64,000 nucleotides of DNA, from positions 2,863,501 to 2,927,500 of the forward strand of contig CALZFC010000268.1 of assembly GCA_945643635.1 (NCBI GenBank), written 5' to 3'. Of this stretch, positions 34,536-44,642 are shown piece by piece. Made by a program: the position numbers and the translations under genes. The DNA comes from Allodiplogaster sudhausi. Its lineage: Eukaryota; Nematoda; Chromadorea; Rhabditida; Diplogasteridae. Each line of letters begins with the position of its first letter. Positions within the stretch are counted from its first letter, which is position 1. A model generated the notes under the pieces. That model was not told where the DNA came from. It ran no database searches and saw nothing but the letters and a program-made list of their open reading frames with translations.

Positions 34536-36159
34536 CAGGGGAAGATCGACGAGGGAGAGAGAGAGAGAGCGAGAGAGAGAGAGAGGGAGAGTTGAGAGCT
34601 GATCGGAGAGGCAACCACTCGCCGGCCAGGCAGCTCGGCGTAATGATGAGTTTCGAAGCATCTTTCCAAAGTTGTTTTGGAAGAAAGATTTGCATTTCAT
34701 CCTCATTTCGCAATTATTTCAAAACCACTAAAAAAAACTTTTAAAAAAAAAGTATCTAATTATAGTTTTGCATACTCCAATGTACTTTGGCATTTCTTTC
34801 AAAGCTCTTTGTAGACCCTCATTTAAAAAAGGAGGCCTACCAAGGCCAATCCTCCAAAAATATATACATGACTCTTATTATTATGTTTTTTGCACATTTA
34901 TTTTCAAAGATACTCTTTTTTTAATAAAAAAAAACTTTTCAATGTTGAAAATCTTCCCTTTCATAAATGTCAAGGCTAGTATTTTAGAGAAAGCGTATGC
35001 ATTTTGTTGCTCATTATTTCTTTCTCCTCGTTTCTTCTTTCTCTCTCTCTATCTTTTTCTTACTCTCTCGATTTATCTCTCTATTTCTCTATTTCTCTCT
35101 CTCTTTCCATCACTTTCTCTCACTCACTTTATAACCTTTCTCTTGGAAAACTGGGGGCCGGCCAATTCCCACCTCTGGGGGTCACTAATACACTGAATAT
35201 AATTCAACAGAACAAATTTTATTCAATAAATAGCAAATTGGGGAATGAACAGGGAGGTAATTGCGCCGATCAACAGTTTAATGAAGAGGACGGAAAAGTA
35301 GATGTTAGCCCACGCTTCAGCAGACCTTAAAACGGCCAAGCTTTAAGAAAAAAATTAATTTATGATAACTGCCTTGCCAAAATTGGTCTTTTATGCATCT
35401 TTTTCCCTTTTAATAAGACGGTATTTATCTTATCACTTGAAAATAGTGTCCCTCTACGACTCTTAAAGGACATTGACTAATAGCACTAACTGAATAGATT
35501 TTTAATATTTGAAGAAAAAAACTAACAATTCCGAAGCCTGTGTTACAAGCTTCGGCTGAATTCAAACGAAAAAGCGACAGCGCGAAGAGGCACAATGCAA
35601 GAGAGCATGTAGCACGAGAGGGCGCCATTAGGGGAAGAGAGACGAGAGAGGGAGAGAGGGAGAGAGAGAGTGGGGAGAGAGTCAGAGAAAGCACGAGAGA
35701 TGGTCGGAGAGGCGACCACTCGCCGGCCAGGCAGCTCGAGGTAATGATAAGTTTCGAAGCATCTTTCCAAAGTTGTTTTGGAAGAAAGATTTGCATTTTC
35801 ATCCGCATTTCGCCATGATTTCAAAAGCGCTATCAGTCCTCAATTCATTTTTTTCCATATTTTTTGCATTCCATGTACTTTTCTTTCAAATTTTTTGTGG
35901 CTCCTCATTTAAAGAGGGACCAAGGTCAACCAAGGACAAGTCTCTAAAAATATATATATATGTCTCTTATTAGCATACGTTTTTAAACACATTTCTAGTG
36001 CTGAAAATGCGCAAGGATCTTCCCTTGCCTAACTGTCAAGGCATATTTTAGAGAAATGGCATGCACTTTGATACTCGTTTCTCCTTATTTCTTTCTAGTT
36101 AGTTCTCCTCTCTCTCTCTTTCTCTATTTCTTACTCTCTCGCTCTCTCTCACTATTACT

Positions 36160-36207
<48 letters not shown>

Positions 36208-36240
36208 GTCGCTATCACTCATTCTCTTGATCACTTCTCT
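34320..36240. repeat. Segmental duplication flanks of the secreted-protein gene
   Basis: 34320-35140 and 35420-36240 are diverged duplicates covering exon 1, a CT/GA tract and about 400 bp of 5' flank. Shared blocks are GAGGCxACCACTCGCCGGCC, AAGTTGTTTTGGAAGAAAG and TTTTAGAGAAA. With the duplicated 3' ends (32285-32470 and 35165-35340) they show that a whole gene unit was duplicated and then shortened. Confidence 0.8.
35223..35628 (-). pseudogene. Internally deleted duplicate of the 32.4-34.5 kb gene
   Basis: Only the first and last exons of the neighbouring gene are present. Exon 1 is 35628-35527 (34 codons: MAPSRATC, hydrophobic core, NSAEAC; GTTAGT donor). The last exon is 35325-35223 (103 nt, the same length as in the parent; SAEAWANIYFSVLF, then TGA overlapping AATAAA). 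The intron between them matches parts of the parent gene, but exons 2-9 are missing. Exon 1 ends in phase 0 while the last exon expects two bases before it, so direct splicing would not keep frame. It is most likely a pseudogene. Confidence 0.6.
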
Positions 36241-37620
36241 CTATTTCTCTGATTCGCGCTCTCACCGTAATCTCTTATATAAAAGCATAATCGACTTGAT
36301 GAATTCAATCATTTTCACCAGCATTCACCCAAAGAAAATGACCTTTGCGCTTCTGAGTCTTTTTGCCAGTCTGCGTCTCTCTTGTGCATCTCACTCTAGT
36401 TCGCTCTCTTTCTCTCTCTCGCTCTCTCTCTCTCTCTCTCGCTCTCTCGCTCTCTCTCGCTGTCTTTCAATATCTCGCTCTCTCGCCCTCTCCTTAATCT
36501 CACCTTTACCTTTTAAGGAATAATTGATGGCCACGCGACCATGGTAACCATACATGGTATGCTATCCTGCATATAATTCCGATTAGCCCTTTTTCCACAC
36601 CTTCATAAACATTATTCATTGCAGCACTTCTAAGGTTGTTCTCCTTCTATCTCTCTCTCACTCTCTCTCTCTCTCACTCTCTCTCTTTCTTCTCTCTCTC
36701 TCTCTCTTTCTTCTCTCCATCTCCCTCTCCCTCTCTTTTCTCTTTCCCTTTATTCACTTTCTCTCTTTTTCTCTACTTCTCTCTCGCCCCGAGGTGAAAA
36801 GCGCGGATATAGTACATAATCGAACTTGCAGAATTATCTGTATTAATATGTATTCCATTAAGGTGAAGCTAGCCAATAAAGCTGAACCCCTTTGATGCTC
36901 TCTTCACCTTTCAAGCTGAAGAGACTCTTTAGAACTAGATTTTTGCACATAGATTGCAAAGTCCATTAATACACCCAAGGAGTGTCAGAGTATGGTGCAT
37001 ATTCATAGATAGATTGATGCTGCTCTGAAACATGATCTCGTTTGCATATGCGCTTCCGTCTTCCCTTTTCTATCTATAGTGTTAATCCGCCAGATATAGG
37101 ATGCTGAATTAGCTAGAACACATGCGGCACAGCGCTTCAATCCCACCTTATGAAAGGAGATTTTTGCAAAATGTGCACTGTTGAGTATCCTTTACATTGC
37201 ACTTCATCAGCGTGGTTATTCATGCAAGTTGCTACGCAAACATTTTCATAGATACATACATATGTCTTTCTATGTTAATATATATTTGTATGTTGAACAT
37301 GTAGTGATGTTTCTGTGAAAAAAGAGCGAGAGAGAGAGAGAGAAAGAGACAAAGAAAGAAAGAGATAGATAGAGAGAGATAGAAAGAGAGACAGAGAGAC
37401 AGAGAGAGAGAAAGCACAGAGATTAACCAGAGTGTAGTATCGTCAGGGGATGAATGTTCTTGACGAAGCATATGAGAGATTGCATGCAAAAAAGAGAAGG
37501 TGGTTCACGCTCTCGCTGAGCTCATTATTGAGGATTCTTGTAATGAAGTTACTTTATTCGAGAAGAGAGCGCTTCTCCTCTCTCTCTCTCACGTTCCCAC
37601 CATCTTTCTCTCTCCCTCTT

Positions 37621-37657
<37 letters not shown>

Positions 37658-37954
37658 TCTCCCTCGCAACACTTCCACTTATCCCGACGTAATCATAGAG
37701 GAAGCGACACATCGGCACCTCCTCCTGCAATTCCTTTCCCTTTTGCAACTCCTCCCCTCCCTCCCTCTTACAGGCTTCCTCCCAGGTCCACACTCACAGC
37801 ACGAACCCCTCAGGCGTCCTTTCCATCTCCTTCATTTTATGATTCCTGACCCCCATTGATATGATATGCAGTATAATTAGTGTGGAATAAGAGCCAACTG
37901 GCTCAGAGAGAGAGAGTTGAGTGAGAGAGAGAGAGAGAGGTGAGAGAGAGTGCT

Positions 37955-37985
<31 letters not shown>

Positions 37986-38211
37986 GAGAGATTCCAAGTA
38001 AGACATCAAAATGTAGAGGAGTAAAGGTCATGTCTGCGAAATCGTTGTGGTTTTTCTCATATTTATAGCCTTAATAGCTCGCCTAGAGCCGAAATACTAC
38101 AAATGGCACTAATCATCAGCATGTTTGTGGATATGTCTGTGTGAATGTAATAGTCAAAATCAGTTATATGCTTCCTTTCTCTCTCTCTTTCTCCCTCTCT
38201 CTCCCTCGCTC

Positions 38212-38246
<35 letters not shown>

Positions 38247-38379
38247 TCTCTCGCGATACATCGACTTCATGTCTGGCAGGATACAATTCCTGTATCAGAG
38301 ATCTCAAAAAGACTGTTTAAAAAATATCACACGCCTTTAGTATGAAAATATAAATGCTTGTCTTACTACCGTATTCACA

Positions 38380-38430
<51 letters not shown>

Positions 38431-39780
38431 ACTCTCTCTATGTCATCTCTCTCTCTATTTCTCTCTCTCTGCCCTTCTCTCTCTCTCTCAATCTCTCTCG
38501 GCCTAGGTAATCTCTGGACTTTTGGTTGTCTTTTTGCCACTCGCTTTCCGTTCACATATCCCACATTCGCCCACGTACATGTGCATATGTATCTTTTGAT
38601 ATCCGATGTTTCGTTTTTCGTACTTTTCTCGTGTTCTTTCCCGTGCCAGGCAGCACTAGTTAGTTCATGCATGGTGAACTTTTTATCGTTTTAACTTGTT
38701 AAGATTATTTTTTGCACTTCTTCTCTCCTTTGGTGTCAACTTTGCCCCTGCAGCAGAACCTAGCACTTATTGTATAATAATAATCTATTCAATTTTAATC
38801 TTTTGCTGTTATCTTTCTGCTATCCTCTTTCTTCTCGGTGCCGCACACTCTGGGCTCATTATCTCTCTCTCTCACCCTCTCTCTCATTTTCTCTCCCCCT
38901 CTCTCTCTATCTCTCTCTCACCCTCTCTCTCATTTTCTCTCCCTCTCTCTCCCTCTCTCTCTCTCTATCTCTCTCTCTCTCTCTTTACCTCACTCTCTCC
39001 CTCTCTCTCTCTCCACGGATGCCTCAATCCCTTCAAATTCCGAAACATTCAGCACCTCCAGATGCTTCTCACACAGTCGCTACTTAATATATTAGTGAAA
39101 GAATAATAGATTATTTATTGTTTACTTCCCTCTGCCGCTGTAGTAAAGTGTGCCGCTTTTAGGCTAAACTTCATGACCCGAGGTTTAGCCTAAAAAAAGA
39201 GACACTTTACAACGTCGGCTGATGAACAACGCGAATAGTGCTTCCCCGCAGAACAATTCGTAAGCGTAAGGATTATTGCCTTAAAGGAGGTCTTCGGTTG
39301 TTGACATTAGTTTTTTTTAAGCATGGTTCAGTTCGTTACGTCATAAAACATAGATCCAGAAAGTTTGAACTATTTTCATCTAATCATTTCAAAATTAATT
39401 AATTTAATCGAGCGGGTACTGTAGACTTCTGTAGACGTCTGGATGCCCGTTATCTTTTTTTTTTTGAGGGAAAAAATAAGCTATTATACATTTCACAAAC
39501 AAACATTCTTGCTTGTTTTCTTCCCTTGGGCTCGTCGGGAGCGTAGACAATTCTTAAATAATACTAGAAGAAAGCACATTTCTTATCCCGACTTCTCTAA
39601 ACAATACATGTTGTGTTTATGTTTATCGGCTGTATCGTAAGAAATAAATACAGTATCCATCAAGGAAGTAATATCCAGGCCCGTATTGTCTGTGCCTCAA
39701 GGAAAGTAAAGTAACTTGTAGCTGACTAGTAAAGTAAACATTTCCGACTCGCGGTTACGAGATACCATCACGCCTTGTCA
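36240..39780. other. Microsatellite-rich spacer
   Basis: No gene is supported. CT tracts at about 36400-36500, 36640-36790, 37580-37670, 38175-38260, 38380-38510 and 38860-39020; GA tracts at about 37325-37425 and 37900-37995. Unique islands (36800-37300, 38000-38160, 38520-38850, 39230-39780) show no coherent exon chain. Confidence 0.6.
39134..39219. mobile_element. 86-bp miniature relative of the 1.67-kb TIR element
   Basis: The ends GCCGCTGTAGTAAAGTG and GCCGACGTTGTAAAGTG (reverse complement) match the termini of the element at 29267-30939. The centre is an inner palindrome, TTAGGCTAAAC with GTTTAGCCTAA on the far arm. It is probably a strongly deleted non-autonomous derivative. Confidence 0.75.
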
Positions 39781-39785
39781 CACAC

Positions 39786-40057
39786 CTGCCGCGGCTTTTT
39801 TATTCCCATGGATAGCAAGCAGCCCGTCTGGCCTGGCTACAGACAAAATCTTATTGTGTGAAAGAGAAAAATATTTTGATTCTGTTAAATAACACTTTTC
39901 ACATGTATGACTATTACAAATTCGTTTCAAAACAATACTTAGTATAGTATTTACCGTTGCCATTAACAACGCAACAATCCTTCCACGATCTCTGGTTGTA
40001 GTCGAGGTATAAAATGGGGCAGGCCTCCTGGTCATTCCATTCTGAACTTTTCTTTTT
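39786..40057 (-). CDS. Possible two-exon fragment of a Cys-containing protein
   Basis: Two minus-strand segments look like spliced exons: 40057-39955 (34 codons plus one base, GTAAAT donor) and 39836-39786 (TCTGTAG acceptor, GTGTGT donor). They join in phase. The first reads SSEWNDQEACPILYLDYN and then WKDCCVVNG. Its Cys/Trp content recalls the ectodomain of the 32.4-34.5 kb gene, but no real alignment can be claimed. No start, signal peptide or stop was found. It may be a gene remnant or chance. Confidence 0.33.
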
Positions 40058-40179
40058 CTCACATTTTGTTATCGTAAAGGTTTATTATATAATAGGCTTA
40101 AAGAAGCACGATCTACCGTAATCTATTACGAATTTTCCTGACCATTAAATTCGACGTCTCTTTGACAATTCATAAGTTA

Positions 40180-40246
40180 CTTGTGCTCTCTCATCCTTGC
40201 GCCTCAGGCAATATGGCGCGATTTCAAACGCGAGTTTTTGGAACTT
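40180..40246 (+). repeat. Dispersed repeat R, copy 5
   Basis: Plus-strand copy: GTGCTCTCTCATCCTTGCGC, CAGGCAATATGGCGCGATTT, CAAACGCGAGTTTTTGG. Confidence 0.65.
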
Positions 40247-41389
40247 CTAACAATATGCAGCTTCAATCCCCATTTTCCTGTTTCAGTACTCATCTCACTT
40301 CATTGACAGTCAGCGGGCGAACTCATCACTGTCCTTTGAAGGAGAACTACTCGAGCGGCTGACAACTAGACTAGCTGAGATTGTGAGGCGACAACTCGAG
40401 CAGAAACAAAGAAAACAACAAAATGTTTTGTCAGTCAATTCAACAACTTGTCTCTCGTGGACAATTGCTAACAATTGTAGTTTGTTTACAAATGTTTTAA
40501 TTAAGAAAAAAAATTTTTTTTAAAGCAGAGAATACCCTTATGTTACCTCAACAACCAATTTTGGAGGGCAGTATTTAAATATTTTCCTTGCGTTATCTCT
40601 GAATCTTCTCATTCTCTTTCCGCCTCTATCTCGCTTTCCTTCTCCCTCTCTTTCTCTCTCTCTCTCTTTCTCTTTCCTTCTCTCTCCCTCTCGGTCTGTT
40701 TCTCTACATTTCATTCTCTATCGTCTCTCTCTCTTTATCTCTCTCTTTCTCTCTCTCTCACTCTTCAAGGTGTCCACCACTCAAGAAAGATAGTAATCAC
40801 CAACTCCCCGCTGTGAGTTGTCATTGCACTTCATGGTTGCTTTTGCTCATCAAGTTGGAGAACATGAAATGAAATAGAGATGGAGAAGAGAGAAAGAGAG
40901 AGAGAGAGAAAGCGTGAAAGAGAGCGCGAGAGAAAGAGAGAGAGAAAGAGGGAGAGAGATTGGGAGATAAAGAGAGAGAAAGAAGTCTAAAGAAATAAGA
41001 ATAATAATGCCAGTAAGTGAGTTCGTGTTGATAGGTGAATTGATAACCATCGAGAGATATGGACAGAAACATAGAACAACAGTGAGAGAACAGAGCAACG
41101 CAGAAGATTGTCTCGCTTTTTTTCTCTCTCTCCTTCTCTCTCTGTATTTCTCTCTCTGTATCTCTCTCTCTCTCCGTCTCTCTCCTCTCTCTCAATATCT
41201 CTATTTCCCTCTCTATCTCTTACTCTCTCTCTCTCTTACTCTCTCTCTCTTTCTTTTCCAGCCTAGAACTGGAAGAGTCTTGTCGAGTGGGTGCGCAAGT
41301 TGTACGAGAGAGCCTCGTTAGACAACGGTCCGGGAACTGATTTCTAATTTTCTGTCCTTCTCTCATTTTCTCTCCCTCTCTCCCTCTCT

Positions 41390-41439
<50 letters not shown>

Positions 41440-41879
41440 CTTCCTCACTTTACTTCTCATTCTCTCTATCTCTTCCGTACCATCAACTCATAAAACTTTA
41501 TTCCTCAATCTGAATGATTATTCTCATGTGTATACAACTCATTTATGAGACATTTTTCATTCCGTTATTGAAAAGCAACTGGGAGGAGAGAGAGTGGGAG
41601 AGAGAGAGGGAGAGTGCGAAGAGAGAGAAGAGGAGAGTGAGAAAGAGAGACAAAATAGACAAAAATGAGAGAGATAGAGAGAGAGAGGAAGTTAGGGACA
41701 GCGCAGAAGCGAGAGACCCGCCAACCTTCTTCCCACGATTCCGACCGTTGTGCGCTAGAACTGAGGAGAAAAAAAAAGAATTACGGAACTGTTGACTTTC
41801 TCTCTCACTTCGCCACATCGACCATTTTCTCCCACACATAACATTCTCTGTTAACACAACTTCCGCAAATTCGTTGACT

Positions 41880-41938
<59 letters not shown>

Positions 41939-42647
41939 TATTAGATGGAGATAGAGAGCAGAAATGAGAGGAAGAGGCATAATGTCGAGACTTTAAAACA
42001 GAGATTGAGTAGTGAGCGGGATGAATGAGTGTAAATATAGGTAGATTGACTACGAACAAAATCTCTTCTTCTTTCTTAGAAACTAACAACCGAGTTACTA
42101 GTACGAAGAGAGAGAGAGAGAATGAGAGAGATAGGGATAGAAAGGAGACACAGAGAAGCAGAGAAAGGATTTACTCAGATGTAATAAATAGTCTGCTGAC
42201 GTGAGAAGACCCAAGCGATCCGTTGTACCTCTATGGGCAGTTTCTTGGACATTTTCCGTGATTGTGCTCTCTTTTATCCTTTTTCTCGTGATTCCTTTCT
42301 TTCCTCTCTCTCTCACTCTTTCTTTTTCACTATCTCTCCCTCTTTTTCCGTCTGTCTCTCTCTCTCTATCTCTCCGTCTGTCTCTCTCTCACCTTCTCGC
42401 GATCTCTCCCATTCTCTCTTTTTCTCTCTCTATTTCATCCACATCGAGTTTAGTGAACTGTGAAAATGAAAGATTAATTTTTGGAAGTAAAAGACGGTTT
42501 TACAGAAATGTATATGAAATGCCGAAGAATTTTTATCATGTGAATATTTTCGAACCGCACCTGAGTATAGGAATTAATAGAAAGAGTGACAGAGAAAGAA
42601 AGGAAGAGTGAAGGAGAGAGAGAGACGGATGAGAGAGAAAGAGAGAA

Positions 42648-42693
<46 letters not shown>

Positions 42694-42976
42694 AGACAGC
42701 TAGAGGAGAGAATGACTCAAACACAATGCTTTGCTGGCTGACGAGCTGCTGCTGTCTATCGCGGTGCGGGATAAGTCCGCGCAGGATAGAGAGTGTGTAG
42801 AGGAGAGAGAGCAAGGAAGAGAGAGAGAGAGAGCGAGAAAGCGATAGAGTGATAGAGTGAGAGAGAGCGAAAGATAAAGACAGAAGGAGAGAGCGAGAGA
42901 AAGAGAGAGAGAGCGAGAGAACGAGAGAGAAAGGCAACAAAGAATAGAATAGAGGAAGAAGAAAAGGGAAAGCCGG

Positions 42977-42984
42977 TGACGTCA
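42977..42984. promoter_or_regulatory. Perfect CRE palindrome TGACGTCA
   Basis: TGACGTCA, the consensus site for CREB/ATF and Jun-ATF dimers, about 1.66 kb upstream of the jun-1 ATG in a non-microsatellite island. Function is inferred only from the motif and its position. Confidence 0.5.
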
Positions 42985-43182
42985 GCGCTGAGGAGGACAG
43001 GGTGAGTGAGCGAGTGTATGTGTGTGTGGCGGAATCTCATTTTCTCTCTTTCTCTCGTTCTCACTCTCTCACCCTCACTCACTCTCTCACTCTCCCTCTC
43101 TCTCACTCTTGCTCCCTCTCTCTTTATCTCTCTCACTCTCTCTCTCTCTCTCATCTTCCTGGGATCGATGTGTGCAGTCCGA

Positions 43183-43195
43183 TGCTGACTCAGCA
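43183..43195. promoter_or_regulatory. Perfect Maf/AP-1 palindrome TGCTGACTCAGCA
   Basis: A 13-bp perfect T-MARE containing the AP-1 core TGACTCA, about 1.45 kb upstream of the jun-1 ATG. A degenerate relative, TGCTGATTCAGCG, lies at 44101-44113. A 13-bp match is unlikely by chance in 64 kb. Mammalian c-jun is known to be autoregulated through AP-1-like sites, so feedback control is plausible. Confidence 0.55.
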
Positions 43196-44045
43196 GTGAG
43201 TGTGTCTGAACAGTGAGGGAAGGTCGCCGAGACGAGAGAGTGCGCAAGAGTGAGAGAGCGCGAGACAGCAGGAGAAATGAGAGAGAGATCACGATGAACT
43301 AGGCGGAGATAAGAGAGTGACCAGAGAGCGAGAGAAAGAGAGATAATGCAAGAGAGAAAGACGCATGAATAGTCAGCACTTCTTCTTCTTTCTCCTTTTC
43401 ATTCACTCTAAATATTACTCTCTCTTTCTCTCTTTCTCTAACTATCCTTCACTCTCTCTAGCTTTATCTCATCTTGTGTCTTTTGCTCATATCTCCAACT
43501 TCTTCCCGGTGCGGGGAGAGAGACATTGCTATCTCCTACCCTTGCATCACTCACCTCCTCTGATCTCTCTTCTCTCGCTCTCTTTCTCAACCTGCCTCTC
43601 TTCTCTCGCTCTCTTTCTCTGTCTGTCTCTCTTTCTCTTTGTCTCTCTGTCTCTCTCTCTCCTTTGCCAGTATGAATGTGCGGCGTGCGTCCACGGCTGG
43701 CTGGCAGCAAGGCAGTAGGAGAGCAGGAGCTGCTCTGCCTCTGCCAGTCGGTTAGAGACTGATGGCAAGAGAGTGCGGGAGAGGAAGAGGGTGAAGAGAG
43801 AGAGAGGGTGAGAGGTAAAGAGAGAGATAGTAAGAGAGAGAGATAGTAAGAGAGAGAGAGCGAGAGAGAGAGAGAGAGGAAGAGAGAGAGAGAGTGAGAG
43901 AGAGACCGCCGGGAGCGTCACACTCTCATTCGCCAGCTCCTTTTTTTCCTTCCTTCCTTTTCGTCGCTGTGCTTTTCTCACTTTATCTATTCTCTCTCCT
44001 TCTCTCTCTCTCCTTCTCTCTCTCTCGCTCTCTCTCTCTCTCGCG

Positions 44046-44080
<35 letters not shown>

Positions 44081-44469
44081 TCCCCCTCCACTCTCTCGAC
44101 TGCTGATTCAGCGAGTCGCTTGCTCACTCAGCGGCCAATGTGGAGAGAGAGAGAGAGCGGAGGCCAGAAGAGGCGCCTACCGGCGGTGGCCTCTCTCTCC
44201 ATTCATGCACAGTCCCCCCTCTCCACCTGCCATCTCGTGTGTTCCCATCTGAGAGAGAGAGAGAGAGGGAAAGACAGAGAGAGAGAGAAAAAACTAGGAA
44301 AGTGAACGAGAGAAGGAGAGAGAGACAGAGAGAGAGAGAGAGACAAAGAGTAAAAGGGCAGAGAAATAAGGAGTTTCCTCGTATCTCATCACCTCCATAC
44401 ATTCATCGCGCGCCATTTCAGACTTTCCCCGCCTGTCTCTCTCTCTCTCCCACTAAGTCTGACCTCTTA

Positions 44470-44634
44470 CGTGATCGTCGTATTTAATTCATACTGTTGT
44501 CTCTTTCTCTCTCTAACCCTCTCTCTCTCTCCCCTCTCTCTTCATCTCTCTCCACTCTCTCTTCATCTCTTTCTCTCTCTCTTCATCTCTCTCTCCCCCC
44601 CCCTCTCTCTCTCTATCTCTATCTCTCTCCCTAG
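44470..44634. repeat. (CT)n tract ending at the exon 1 acceptor of jun-1
   Basis: CT/CCT microsatellite that runs directly into CTAG at 44631-44634. Translation starts eight bases later, so this is either a cis 3' splice site from an unseen 5' exon or a spliced-leader trans-splice site. Confidence 0.7.
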
Positions 44635-44642
44635 GTCCCATC

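Larger units (their letters stand above)
40260..44634. other. Region upstream of jun-1
   Basis: No protein gene is supported. Alternating CT tracts (about 40620-40770, 41110-41260, 41350-41475, 42300-42440, 43040-43160, 43400-43670, 43990-44090, 44430-44634) and GA tracts (about 40875-40985, 41580-41700, 41880-41945, 42590-42690, 42795-42935, 43760-43910, 44240-44350) make up most of it. The non-repetitive islands at 42700-43020 and 43150-43260 contain AP-1/CREB-type sites and may be promoter or 5' UTR of jun-1. Confidence 0.55.
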
